A stretch of DNA of 60,201 bases. Origin: Candidatus Methylobacter oryzae. Lineage in GTDB: Bacteria; Pseudomonadota; Gammaproteobacteria; Methylococcales; Methylomonadaceae. The position numbers and the translations under genes were made by a program. Below the pieces are notes generated by a model, which was not told the origin of the DNA, did no database searches, and saw only the letters and a list, made by a program, of their open reading frames with translations. Position 1 is the stretch's first letter, and every line of letters starts with the position of its first letter. The stretch lies in NCBI GenBank assembly GCA_945861405.1, contig CAMAUL010000012.1:1-60201 (forward strand). Direction: 5' to 3'. Below are positions 1 through 7,698 of this stretch, piece by piece.

Positions 1-128
1 CTATAAAGGCATAAAAAAGGGGGGAATCCTTCTGCAAAGAGGAATTTGAAGCAACAATCCACCTAAAAACGCACGGATTTTGAAAAATTAAAAAATTTTA
101 GTGCCATTCTCAGTATGGCGGTTTAAAT

Positions 129-155
129 TTGGAATTAATAGAGGTTCCCTATAAT
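129..155 (+). promoter_or_regulatory. Candidate sigma-70 promoter for mlaA
   Basis: A perfect TATAAT lies at 150-155, preceded by a weak -35-like TTGGAA at 129-134 with a 15 bp spacer. This is about 57 bp upstream of the mlaA start. It is the best promoter match in the first 211 bases, which otherwise are AT-rich and hold no gene. The spacer is short, so the call is tentative. Confidence 0.35.
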
Positions 156-211
156 AACTGTCCGAGACAGACTTCCATTTCACTTCAACACCCTGTAAAT
201 AGAGATAAACC

Positions 212-1105
212 ATGAGTATGCAAAAATCCACCATCAACACTCGTTTAATCATGAGTAGTCTGGTTATATCAAGTCTGCTTGCAGGTTGTGCGAGCACTGC
301 GAAGCCCAACGAACTGGATCCCTGGGAAGGCTGGAATCGCGGCACCCAAGACTTTAATGACGATCTGGACAAGGCGGTTTTAAAACCCGTAGCGAAAGGC
401 TATATGTGGATAACCCCGAAATTCGTTGACGACGGCATAACCAATTTCTTCAGTAACATGAACGACATCGGCGTAACGCTCAATGATTTTATGCAGCTTA
501 AAATGGCACAGGGCGGTATGGATGCCAGCCGTTTCCTGATTAACACCACGGCTGGCGTAGCCGGCTTTGTCGATGTAGCCAATATGATCGACCTGCCCAA
601 GCATCATGAAGACTTCGGTCAGACTTTGGGCTTCTGGGGTGTTCCAACGGGTAACTATCTGGTGGTGCCGTTTATGGGTGCCAGTTCGCCTAGAGAAGTA
701 GCCGGGGCTATTGGCGATGCGTTAATGAATCCGCTCACCTATACCTTTGCATTTGCCGGCGGCGCTGCTGTCAGCGCGATCAATACGGGAGCCAAAACAG
801 TTGATGTCACCGATACCCGCGCCGATTTAATGCCGACTGAAAAGATCATAGATGAAGCCTCTGGAGAAGATCGCTATTCCTTTGTCAAAAATGCTTACCA
901 GCAGCGCCGTGAATATCTGCTCCATGACGGCAATGTTCCTGAAGAAGAGGAGCCCCAGCTGGAAGAAGCAGCCGCGACTGAGAACAAGGGCGCAACAAAA
1001 ACCAACTTCCCTGCCCCGGCAACTACCAACAATAAACCCGGTTCAGCCCCGGTTTCCGATAACTCCAAGCACTTTCTGGACATATCTGCACCGGTTAAGA
1101 AATAA
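212..1105 (+). CDS. mlaA: MlaA/VacJ family phospholipid-transport lipoprotein
   Basis: Outer-membrane lipoprotein of the Mla pathway, which removes mislocalised phospholipids from the outer leaflet and hands them to periplasmic MlaC. The N-terminus is a lipoprotein signal with lipobox LLAGC, acylated Cys at residue 26. The family signature follows: DPWEGWNR near residue 36, a central amphipathic region with FFSNMNDIGVTLNDF, and GFWGVPTGNYLVVPFMG. At 297 residues it is longer than the roughly 250 of E. coli MlaA; the extra length is a Glu/Ala/Pro-rich, low-complexity tail after residue 240. The ATG is preceded by AGAGATAA. An inverted repeat follows the stop, so it is probably transcribed alone. 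The other mla genes are not in the window. Family assignment is firm. Confidence 0.93.
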   Translation: MSMQKSTINTRLIMSSLVISSLLAGCASTAKPNELDPWEGWNRGTQDFNDDLDKAVLKPVAKGYMWITPKFVDDGITNFFSNMNDIGVTLNDFMQLKMAQGGMDASRFLINTTAGVAGFVDVANMIDLPKHHEDFGQTLGFWGVPTGNYLVVPFMGASSPREVAGAIGDALMNPLTYTFAFAGGAAVSAINTGAKTVDVTDTRADLMPTEKIIDEASGEDRYSFVKNAYQQRREYLLHDGNVPEEEEPQLEEAAATENKGATKTNFPAPATTNNKPGSAPVSDNSKHFLDISAPVKK

Positions 1106-1115
1106 GCGCTGCAAC

Positions 1116-1146
1116 ATGGGCGACAGATCGGTCGCCCATCCGTTTT
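1116..1146 (+). terminator. Hairpin after mlaA, probable intrinsic terminator
   Basis: ATGGGCGAC (1116-1124) pairs perfectly with GTCGCCCAT (1131-1139) across a 6-nt loop, followed by CCGTTTT. The U-tract is short, so termination may be partial. The hairpin ends only about 10 nt before the mepA start codon. Confidence 0.6.
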
Positions 1147-1149
1147 AAA

Positions 1150-2034
1150 ATGAAATTTTTAGTATTTATCTTTTTGTTGGGTGTTTTTTCGGAATGCTCG
1201 TCATCGCCTGCCGCTAATAACTGGGCAACCATCAAACAAACCGCACAAATCGGCGACAGCGCCCAGAGTATCGGCTCCTATACCGCCGGATGCTTGAGCG
1301 GCGCAGTCTCGTTACCCCCGAACGGCACCGGTTATCAATTGATGCGCCCTACCCGCAACCGTTCTTACGGCCATCCAGACTTGATTCGGTTTATCGAAAA
1401 CCTGGCGCAGACCATGTATTTACAAAGCCGGGGCGTGCTGCTGATCGGCGACTTGGGGCAGCCTCGCGGCGGCCCGACTCCAAGCGGGCATCGCAGCCAT
1501 CAAACCGGACTCGATGTCGACATCTGGTATCTGCTGTCGCAACAAGCCGAAACCCGAAGCCTGGAGTTTAATGAGCGCGAAACCTGGAGCGCCCCCTCTG
1601 TCCTCGCCACCCAATCGGATAGCATTGATGATAGCCAGTGGTCACCGGCTCACGAGAAAATTCTTGAGGCTGCGGCGCAAAGCCCAGAAGTCGACCGCAT
1701 CTTCGTTAACCCAAGCGTCAAGCGCCTGTTATGCACTCGCAAATCGACCCATGACTGGTTAAGAAAAATACGCCCGTGGTGGAAGCATGACGACCACTTC
1801 CATGTGCGCCTCAAGTGCCCATTGAATAATAAAAACTGCGCCGGACAAGAGCCGCTTCCTGTTAGCGACGGCTGCGATGCATCGTTGGCTTGGTGGTTTT
1901 CAGCGGAAGCCAAGGCAGAGGCTGCCAAACCTAAAAAACCGGAGCCGCCTGTACTTCCTGCGCTGTGCGATGCTGTTTTAAAAGCGGGAGACCCAATTAA
2001 ATCAAACCCTTCTCATCCCGGATTGGGACAATAA
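1150..2034 (+). CDS. mepA: Penicillin-insensitive murein endopeptidase (MepA, peptidase M74)
   Basis: Periplasmic zinc peptidase that cuts D-Ala-meso-DAP cross-links in peptidoglycan. A hydrophobic leader covers residues 1-15. The LAS-type metal site is visible: GHRSHQTGLDVDIWY at residues 113-127 (His and Asp ligands) and HDDHFHVR near 213-220. Cys residues at 48, 195, 223 and 230 fit the disulfides known in MepA. At 294 residues it is slightly longer than the E. coli enzyme (274); the extra is a Lys/Pro-rich tail. The chosen ATG gives the only sensible signal peptide but has no Shine-Dalgarno, because the mlaA hairpin occupies that space. Its last 38 bp overlap a convergent small gene. Confidence 0.93.
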   Translation: MKFLVFIFLLGVFSECSSSPAANNWATIKQTAQIGDSAQSIGSYTAGCLSGAVSLPPNGTGYQLMRPTRNRSYGHPDLIRFIENLAQTMYLQSRGVLLIGDLGQPRGGPTPSGHRSHQTGLDVDIWYLLSQQAETRSLEFNERETWSAPSVLATQSDSIDDSQWSPAHEKILEAAAQSPEVDRIFVNPSVKRLLCTRKSTHDWLRKIRPWWKHDDHFHVRLKCPLNNKNCAGQEPLPVSDGCDASLAWWFSAEAKAEAAKPKKPEPPVLPALCDAVLKAGDPIKSNPSHPGLGQ

Positions 2035-2245
2035 AGCCCAGCCCGTCATCCGTTGCAATAAATTCAGACAGCTCCAGTCGCAGCTTATCCAGTGCCTCAT
2101 CAAGCACATCGTGTTTGACCTGATGATAAGAAGGCAGCATCGTCGATGCGTTATGGTACTTCAAAATATCCAATAATATTCTGGCTTGCTCAATGGTGTA
2201 TCGATGTTTCACAACTTCTCCGTGGGTATACTTCATCTGTTTCAT
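1997..2245 (-). CDS. Small hypothetical protein, about 82 residues
   Basis: Not recognised. Reads MKQMKYTHGEVVKHRYTIEQ at the N-terminus, then a predicted helical stretch around LDEALDKLRLELSEF and a short C-terminus ending GLI. It is soluble, with no signal peptide or membrane segment. The 3' end overlaps the 3' end of mepA by 38 bp (convergent), which weakens but does not exclude it. The reading frame can start at TTG 2257, ATG 2245 or ATG 2236; I chose 2245, and none has a strong ribosome binding site. Codon usage looks coding rather than shadow-like. Confidence 0.55.
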   Translation of the reverse strand: MKQMKYTHGEVVKHRYTIEQARILLDILKYHNASTMLPSYHQVKHDVLDEALDKLRLELSEFIATDDGLGFIVPIRDEKGLI

Positions 2246-2360
2246 TTTTTCACACAAGTGTTAAACAATTTTAGCAGCTTCGTGCAGCTTCATCCTGTCG
2301 CCTGCCAATAAAAAAACAATTATAGCTTGAGACGTCGATACTAAAAAAACCGCACTTCCC

Positions 2361-2407
2361 TGTAGGGGCGAATTCATTCGCCCAGGGCGGATAAATCCGC
2401 CCCTACA
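2361..2407. repeat. Palindromic dispersed repeat (TGTAGGGGCG type)
   Basis: Imperfect inverted repeat. The left arm starts TGTAGGGGCGAATTCATTCG, and the right arm ends GCGGATAAATCCGCCCCTACA minus one base. It resembles REP-like elements found in many copies in proteobacterial genomes. A related element with the same TGTAGGGGC ends lies at 52495-52567. It may act as a transcription terminator for the convergent genes around it; the rest of 2258-2413 shows no gene. Confidence 0.75.
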
Positions 2408-2413
2408 AGCCGC

Positions 2414-3013
2414 TCAATAAGTTTTCATCAAGCCATCCAGCGTCAGCCCGCAACTGGGTACAAACGCTTTCATAAAAAACATGACTTCCGGTTGCTCAGA
2501 CGCACCGAGCGCTAAAACCAATTGCTCGGAAGCCATTTCAAATTCCTTATTGCCCGCCTTTAACTCAGCCTGACATTTAAGATAAGCGGAGATTTTATCT
2601 GCCGCCTTGATGATCTGCACATGCTCTTCCGGTATCATGTCATGCTGAATCAGCACCTGATAATCCGCCCGCAGTTCTGCCGGTAAAAGAGTCAACAACT
2701 CTATCTCCGCCTGTTTTTCAATCTGCTTGTAAGCAACATTGATTTCCGGGGAATGATATTTGATCGGCGTCGGCAAATCGCCGGTAATCACCTCGGTAAT
2801 GTCATGATACAAAGCCGCCGCCGCAATCGCATTGGCATCGACATTACCGTCGTAGTAACGATTTTTAATCAGCGCCAGCGTGTGGGCAATCACCGACACT
2901 TCCCAGCTGTGCTCCATCACATTTTCATCAAGCACATTACGCTTTAGCCCCCAGCGTTTAATCCATCTCAGCCGGGATAAATACGCATAAAAAGTACTCG
3001 TTATCTCATTCAT
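2414..3013 (-). CDS. yfbR: 5'-deoxynucleotidase YfbR (HD domain)
   Basis: Cytosolic HD-domain phosphohydrolase that dephosphorylates deoxyribonucleoside 5'-monophosphates. Starting at ATG 3013 gives 199 residues, the same length as E. coli YfbR. An upstream in-frame TTG at 3019 would overlap the preceding stop and is less likely. Metal-site motifs: RLRWIKRW (14-21), MEHSWEV with His35, and the HD pair in LYHDITEVITGDLPTPIKY (His70, Asp71, with Glu74 and Asp79), then AADKISAYLKC with the distal Asp. It lies 2 nt downstream of a small lipoprotein gene and is probably co-transcribed with it. Confidence 0.93.
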   Translation of the reverse strand: MNEITSTFYAYLSRLRWIKRWGLKRNVLDENVMEHSWEVSVIAHTLALIKNRYYDGNVDANAIAAAALYHDITEVITGDLPTPIKYHSPEINVAYKQIEKQAEIELLTLLPAELRADYQVLIQHDMIPEEHVQIIKAADKISAYLKCQAELKAGNKEFEMASEQLVLALGASEQPEVMFFMKAFVPSCGLTLDGLMKTY

Positions 3014-3015
3014 GT

Positions 3016-3279
3016 TCAATCGATTGCTTCAATAAAAGTGTTGACTATCGGCGTTTGCACATAATGCTTCTTATCGTCCCAGAAGTAATAATAGCCCTTC
3101 TCGCTGCTGGTGACCTTGCCATTATGTATCGTCCAGGTTTTTGCAGTCGAACCGTTGGCGTACGTGACCAGATAATTCCCGTCCAGCAATTCGACCGCCT
3201 TCCTGGACAGCTGGTTTTGTTGATCCTGCGTACAACCCGCCAGCAAAACCAGCAGCCCTAATAATTTGACTATTTTCAT
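3016..3279 (-). CDS. Small lipoprotein, function unknown
   Basis: 87-residue predicted lipoprotein with signal MKIVKLLGLLVLLAGC; the acylated Cys is residue 16. The mature part has a repeated aromatic beta pattern (LLDGNYLVTYANGSTAKTW, then KGYYYFWDDKKHYVQTPIV), suggesting a small beta-rich domain. An AAGGG ribosome binding site precedes the ATG. The stop codon is 2 nt from the yfbR start, so the two probably form a two-gene unit, although the lipoprotein would be in the envelope and YfbR in the cytosol. I do not recognise the family. Confidence 0.75.
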   Translation of the reverse strand: MKIVKLLGLLVLLAGCTQDQQNQLSRKAVELLDGNYLVTYANGSTAKTWTIHNGKVTSSEKGYYYFWDDKKHYVQTPIVNTFIEAID

Positions 3280-3362
3280 TAATTAACCCTTACCTGTATT
3301 TATAGCTGTAGATTGAACGGCTATGATGCTTAAATATACCATTTTGGCGACATCTAAACATC

Positions 3363-4283
3363 ATGCTTATTCAGTGGTACCCCGGCCATATGCACAAGGC
3401 CAGCAAAGAGGTCAAAGAAATCCTGCCCCAGGTTGACCTGATCATCGAAATCCTGGACGCGCGCATTCCGTTCAGCAGCCAAAACCCGATGCTCGCCGAA
3501 CTGCGCGGCGATAAGCCCTGCATTAAAGTGCTCAGTAAAAGCGACCTTGCCGACCCCGAAATCACCCAGCAATGGCAAACCTATCTGGAGCGGGAACAAG
3601 GTGTAAAAACCCTGGCGCTGACCATCGAGCAGCCGGAGAAAATGCGCCAAATACCTGAGCTGTGCCACAAGATGCTGCCGAACAAAGCCAGCAGCGACAA
3701 GCCGATCCACACCCTGATCATGGGCATACCCAATGTCGGCAAGTCCACGCTGATCAACATCCTGGCCGGTAGAATGATCGCCAAAACCGGCGACGAACCG
3801 GCCATCACCAAAACCCAGCAACGCATCGACATCGGCAACAACATTATCCTGCTGGACACCCCCGGCATGCTCTGGCCCAACGTCGAAAACAAGAACAGCG
3901 GCTACCGGCTGGCGACCACCGGCGCAATCAGGGATACCGCAATCAGTCATGACCAAATCGCCTACTTCGCCGCCGACTACCTGTTGCAGCATTACCCGAA
4001 ATTAGTGCTGGCCCGCTATCAGCTGGAGCAACTCCCGAAAAGCGAGATGGAACTGATGGAAATCATCGGCAAAAAGCGCGGCTGTTTGCGCTCTGGCGGG
4101 CGCATCGAGATGGATAAAGTGTCCAAAATCCTGCTGGCAGAATTACGCGCCGGAACCATCGGCAGAATCAGCCTGGAAACTCCGGCCATGATGGAGAAAG
4201 AACTGGCCGAGCTGGTGATTATTCGGGATGAGAAAGAGGCCAAGAAAAAGGCGCGGAAGCAGAAATGGAAAGGCGCAGGCTAA
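3363..4283 (+). CDS. ylqF: Circularly permuted ribosome-biogenesis GTPase (YlqF/RbgA family)
   Basis: GTPase acting in late assembly of the 50S ribosomal subunit. The G-motifs are permuted, as in this family: G4 SKSD at 58-61 precedes G1 GIPNVGKST at 121-129 and G3 DTPG at 165-168. The N-terminus IQWYPGHMHKA is the family hallmark. A C-terminal helical RNA-binding region ends in a Lys/Arg-rich tail (EAKKKARKQKWKGAG). At 306 residues the length is normal. It has its own promoter region, divergent from the yfbR unit. A restriction-modification pair follows about 100 bp downstream. Confidence 0.93.
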   Translation: MLIQWYPGHMHKASKEVKEILPQVDLIIEILDARIPFSSQNPMLAELRGDKPCIKVLSKSDLADPEITQQWQTYLEREQGVKTLALTIEQPEKMRQIPELCHKMLPNKASSDKPIHTLIMGIPNVGKSTLINILAGRMIAKTGDEPAITKTQQRIDIGNNIILLDTPGMLWPNVENKNSGYRLATTGAIRDTAISHDQIAYFAADYLLQHYPKLVLARYQLEQLPKSEMELMEIIGKKRGCLRSGGRIEMDKVSKILLAELRAGTIGRISLETPAMMEKELAELVIIRDEKEAKKKARKQKWKGAG

Positions 4284-4385
4284 ATTGGCATTTGTAGTAA
4301 CATGATAGCTTTAGTATTTATGTTGGCGAATAACTCAAACGATGCGATGCGTTTCGTTTATTAGTGCATCCTATGGACTCAAATA

Positions 4386-5225
4386 ATGAATAATAAAGAC
4401 AAAATTGCAAAGGCCATTAAAGAAGTTATTGACGCAATGATGAACCGCGTGATGAAAAAAGTCCTTATTGAAGACCCTTTCATTAAGGAAAAACATCACT
4501 CCCAAAAACCATTGTATGCAGCACTGGTTCCCGATGAGATTTTTAAAGGGTCTCACTTTGAAAGGCGTTTTGTCACCCCATTCGGCGGGGTATGGGAGAA
4601 ACTGGCTCAAGTTGTCGCCAAAGAAGCGCATGGAGAATGTGCGATAGGTTACTCCATTACTGGCAATATTGGTGACGAACGGCTACGGAGAATCCAAGAA
4701 GTATTGAACAAACTAGAACATAGCCAGAAAGGACAAGATAAATACCTCCCAAACTGGCAGGATGAACTAGCCTACATCAATGCGGGACAAGGTAACCCAA
4801 TTCCAGTTTCAGTTGTCTGTGATATTTATATCAGAAATCCGACAACGGGAAAGCGTTATGCTTTCGAATTAAAAGGCCCCTTACCAAATAGTGACCAGAC
4901 TAAGGTCAGCAAAGAAAAAATATTCAAATTGCTTAGCATGGAGCCTATACAAGTAGATGGTGCTTACTACGCGCTACCTTATAATCCTTACGGTTCTAAT
5001 AAAGGGGATTACAAATGGACATTTCCTATGCGTTGGTTCAACATGTGTAGTGACCCATGCGTCCTAATCGGCGATGAATTCTGGGATTTTATTGGCGGAA
5101 GCGGGACATATGCCAATTTTGTCAATGAAGTTAATCAATTGGGGAAAAATTATCGAGAAAGGATTTACCGCGAATTTTTAGGGATCGAACCACCGTCTGA
5201 TACTGAAGATTTTTTGCTCAAGTAA
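4386..5225 (+). CDS. Type II restriction endonuclease, TdeIII-like
   Basis: 279 residues, resembling the TdeIII family of type IIP restriction enzymes. The putative PD-(D/E)XK core is Asp146 in VVCDIYIR followed by Glu161-Leu-Lys163 in AFELKGP; then come SDQTKVSKEKIFKLL and YYALPYNPYG, stretches I associate with TdeIII homologues. The gene is AT-rich relative to its neighbours and lies 6 bp upstream of a cytosine methyltransferase, the normal arrangement of a type II system. TdeIII-type enzymes are reported to cut GGNCC, but this protein's specificity cannot be read from the sequence. Family call is from memory of the motifs, moderately sure. Confidence 0.78.
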   Translation: MNNKDKIAKAIKEVIDAMMNRVMKKVLIEDPFIKEKHHSQKPLYAALVPDEIFKGSHFERRFVTPFGGVWEKLAQVVAKEAHGECAIGYSITGNIGDERLRRIQEVLNKLEHSQKGQDKYLPNWQDELAYINAGQGNPIPVSVVCDIYIRNPTTGKRYAFELKGPLPNSDQTKVSKEKIFKLLSMEPIQVDGAYYALPYNPYGSNKGDYKWTFPMRWFNMCSDPCVLIGDEFWDFIGGSGTYANFVNEVNQLGKNYRERIYREFLGIEPPSDTEDFLLK

Positions 5226-5231
5226 ACCTAC

Positions 5232-6767
5232 ATGAATACCATAAAAAAACAATTCACTTGTATTGATTTGTTCTCTGGAATCGGTGGTTTTCGGCTTGCC
5301 TTAAGCAATCTCGGTGGTCAATGCGCAGGCTTCAGCGAAATACATAATGATGCTATTAATACCTATTGCGCCAACTTTGGCGAAAATGCCAGCTTGAACT
5401 TAGGTGACATCACCCAGATCAAAAATCTTCCTCCTCATGATATTTTGACAGCAGGTGTCCCTTGTCAAAGTTGGTCTATTGCAGGTAGGAATCTTGGTTT
5501 TGATGATGACCGTGGTCAGCTTTGGAATGACACTATTTATTTGCTCAACCAATCTCGCCCTAAAGCCTTTATTTTCGAGAACGTAAAGGGACTTGCCGAC
5601 CCCAGAAACCAAGCCCCTCTATCCTACATCCTTAGCCGAATAAGCAAAGCGGGATATTTTGCTAAACATTTTGTGTTGAACTCGTCAGATTACGGCGTAC
5701 CGCAAGACCGGGTGAGAGTTTATATTGTCGGTTTTTTACATGAAGCGTGGATGCAAGAATTCCACCTTCCAATACCGCAAAAAAGCACCTTAAAATTGAT
5801 CGACGTCTTACAAGATTGCGGAGAAAAACGGCCTGAAAAAATCGGCCTTGGTGAAACAATGGATTTGTTCGGCGACGCACTGCAAAGCAAAAGACGCTAT
5901 CGCAAAATCGATGGAATGAATGATTTCTTTCTATTCAATGACATCCGCAATGGTCCGACCACTATCCACTCATGGGATTTAATTCCCACCACCGAGAGAC
6001 AACAATACATCTGTTATTTACTGTTAAGGAACAGGCGCAAACGGATCTATGGTAAGCTTGATGGCAACCCATTATCTCTCGCGCATTTCCAGCGGCTTGA
6101 CAACACCATCCAACAAAATGAACTGGAAAAATTGGTAGATTTGGGAATCCTGAAAAAGATCGATTATAGCTATGCGGTCAAACCACATGGACACTTACTG
6201 CTAGATACGCATGAGCAGTTGGTGCTTCAACATGTATCTGCAGAGGAAATTACCCTGGATACTTTGAAAGAATGCCGTGAACTCAAAAAAACACAACTTC
6301 CGCTTGAAAAAGCACTAAGCTCACTCATCGCCAAAAATGTGCTCACCTGTAGTGAAGTCAGATATGAGTTCAGATATACTAAAATCAGCACTGGTATTGA
6401 GGGTATCAATCGAGTATTCCTACCCAAATCTGAAGCATTTCCCACTTTGGTGGCGAGTGACACCAATGACTTTGTTGCCCTGAAAAATGTTGATGCGGAT
6501 AACGACCATGACTATAAGCAAGCTTTTCTGGATGAAATTTTCCATAAAAAACTGTTTAGGAAAATATCCAAGGAAGAGGCTTGCCTAATACAAGGCTTTC
6601 CTAGAGATTTTTGGTTACCAGAATCACGGAGCAGGTGGATGAAGTTGGTGGGTAATAGTGTTTCAGTGCCTGTTATACAAATGTTGGGGCAAGCGATTAT
6701 TGACACTGGTTGCTTTAAAGATGAACAGACTGATATTATTTCCTTAGCGCGTAGGGCCGCAGGTTGA
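5232..6767 (+). CDS. DNA (cytosine-5-)-methyltransferase of the adjacent type II system
   Basis: Modification partner of the upstream nuclease; transfers methyl from SAM to C5 of cytosine. Conserved motifs are in order: I DLFSGIGGF (12-20), IV GVPCQSW (75-81, nucleophile Cys78), VI ENV (116-118), VIII QDRVR (158-162), and IX-X QGFPRDFWLP plus KLVGNSVSVPV near the C-terminus. At 511 residues it is longer than minimal M.HhaI-type enzymes. A roughly 280-residue stretch between motifs VIII and IX carries the target-recognition region and includes what looks like a winged-helix segment (LVDLGILKKIDYSYAVKPHG). All catalytic motifs are intact. Confidence 0.95.
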   Translation: MNTIKKQFTCIDLFSGIGGFRLALSNLGGQCAGFSEIHNDAINTYCANFGENASLNLGDITQIKNLPPHDILTAGVPCQSWSIAGRNLGFDDDRGQLWNDTIYLLNQSRPKAFIFENVKGLADPRNQAPLSYILSRISKAGYFAKHFVLNSSDYGVPQDRVRVYIVGFLHEAWMQEFHLPIPQKSTLKLIDVLQDCGEKRPEKIGLGETMDLFGDALQSKRRYRKIDGMNDFFLFNDIRNGPTTIHSWDLIPTTERQQYICYLLLRNRRKRIYGKLDGNPLSLAHFQRLDNTIQQNELEKLVDLGILKKIDYSYAVKPHGHLLLDTHEQLVLQHVSAEEITLDTLKECRELKKTQLPLEKALSSLIAKNVLTCSEVRYEFRYTKISTGIEGINRVFLPKSEAFPTLVASDTNDFVALKNVDADNDHDYKQAFLDEIFHKKLFRKISKEEACLIQGFPRDFWLPESRSRWMKLVGNSVSVPVIQMLGQAIIDTGCFKDEQTDIISLARRAAG

Positions 6768-6821
6768 GCAGGGCAAAGTGAATCTCTCATCATTAGCGAT
6801 TAATGTGCTTCACATTGGCTC

Positions 6822-6918
6822 AAGAACTACACGACAACATAGACACCCAGCCCGTTGTTTTGCCCAGCCTAGGCGTTTTAAGGCATATTATTCCTAGCCG
6901 GGTTGCTCGTCGTAAGAA
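6822..6918 (-). pseudogene. Decayed duplicate of the selO 3' end
   Basis: About 97 bp that align almost without gaps to 7701-7797, the last codons of selO (both begin AAGAACTACACGACAACAT and share GGCGTTTTAAGG). Similarity stops near 6918. The copy has lost the selO stop and is interrupted by in-frame stops, so it is not coding. It sits as a direct repeat on the far side of hicAB from the intact selO end. Confidence 0.75.
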
Positions 6919-6952
6919 TAGAAGTGCATCATTCGTGAAAACCCTAAGCCTA

Positions 6953-7346
6953 TCAACGCATAGCCGCCCGTGCCGCTTCAGCCAAAAATACCGAACGGGC
7001 TAGACGTTTGGCATGGGTATAGTCATCAATGCGTTTTAGTAAAAAGCTTCGGCAAAACGATGTCGATTTTTTCGGCTTCGCCTTCAAAAGCCGTGGTGTC
7101 CACGTCAACTAATGCCCACACGCCGCCGACATAATCCGGATTATTTTGGTGCTGGCTAATAGGCGCAATACTTGGCATGTCTTGCCCGTCTTCCAACAAT
7201 CCTTCCAAATGCAATTCTATCGCTTCTTTAACTGACTCCAGCGCATCGTCTATGCTGTCTCCAGCCGAAAAACAACCGGCTAAATCCGGCACGGTCACAC
7301 CATAGCGTTGACCGTCGTCTGAGTGTAATACTACGGCAATTTTCAT
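6953..7346 (-). pseudogene. hicB: HicB antitoxin, frameshifted before its DNA-binding tail
   Basis: Antitoxin of the HicAB pair. The first 106 residues are readable from ATG 7346 to a stop at 7026: MKIAVVLHSDDGQRYGVTVP begins the HicB RNase-H-like fold, with LAGCFSAGDSIDDAL. The frame then ends KLFTKTH. In the next frame the sequence continues RIDDYTHAKRLARSVFLAEA and ends at a TGA at 6953, a typical ribbon-helix-helix tail. Removing one base from the TTTT run at 7034-7037 (plus strand) restores KLFTKRIDDYTHA. The truncated protein could still bind HicA but would lack the usual operator-binding part. The ATG overlaps the hicA stop (ATGA). A sequencing error at the homopolymer is possible. Confidence 0.8.
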
Positions 7347-7525
7347 TTCCAACCCGCCTGCTTGTAAATGTTAATGAGGGTTCCTTTTGGAATGTCTCCG
7401 TCTGGATGTTTAACGGTAACCAGCCCTTTTTTACTGTTGTGTTTAAATTGATGATGGGAGCCTTTGACTCTTACAAGCACCCAGCCGTTTTTTTCCAATT
7501 GTTTGATGAGCGCTTTACTATTCAT
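7343..7525 (-). CDS. hicA: HicA mRNA-interferase toxin
   Basis: 60-residue toxin of the HicA family, a double-stranded-RNA-binding fold that cleaves mRNA. Motifs: LIKQLEKNGWVLVRVKGSHH with the catalytic His in GSHHQF, then VTVKHPDGDIPKGTL. Length and order (hicA before hicB) are normal. Its stop overlaps the hicB start by 4 bp, so translation is coupled. Three TTACCAG copies upstream may be operators. Confidence 0.93.
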   Translation of the reverse strand: MNSKALIKQLEKNGWVLVRVKGSHHQFKHNSKKGLVTVKHPDGDIPKGTLINIYKQAGWK

Positions 7526-7571
7526 AAGTAATTTTTCAACGGTTTATCTGTTTTTAAACGTTGTTCCAATC

Positions 7572-7634
7572 TTACCAGCGTATTTGCTTGTTTTACCAGT
7601 AAGTAATTTAAAGCTCGTGTTACAAACTTACCAG
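7572..7634 (-). promoter_or_regulatory. Three TTACCAG repeats upstream of hicA, possible operator
   Basis: Direct copies of TTACCAG start at 7572, 7593 and 7628 in the 173 bp between hicA and selO, which contain no gene. Their position just upstream of hicA fits autoregulation by HicB or a complex, but this is inference and the spacing (21 and 35) is irregular. Confidence 0.3.
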
Positions 7635-7648
7635 CTTGCACACTCTAT

Positions 7649-7692
7649 CACATCCCTGTGCTCTGGATTCCGGCACTCCCTGCGGGATGACG
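7649..7692. repeat. Dispersed repeat copy, same family as 9417-9560
   Basis: The stretch starting TCACATCCCTGTGCTCTGG and running through GATTCCGGCA is the reverse complement of 9435-9462. It is followed by CCCTGCGGGATGACG, the terminus of the same repeat class. It lies 7 bp beyond the selO stop. Confidence 0.7.
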
Positions 7693-7698
7693 GTGATT

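Noticed and set aside
7572..7634. CRISPR-like repeat array
   Set aside because: Three 7-bp copies with unequal spacing are far too short for CRISPR repeats; noted as possible operator only.
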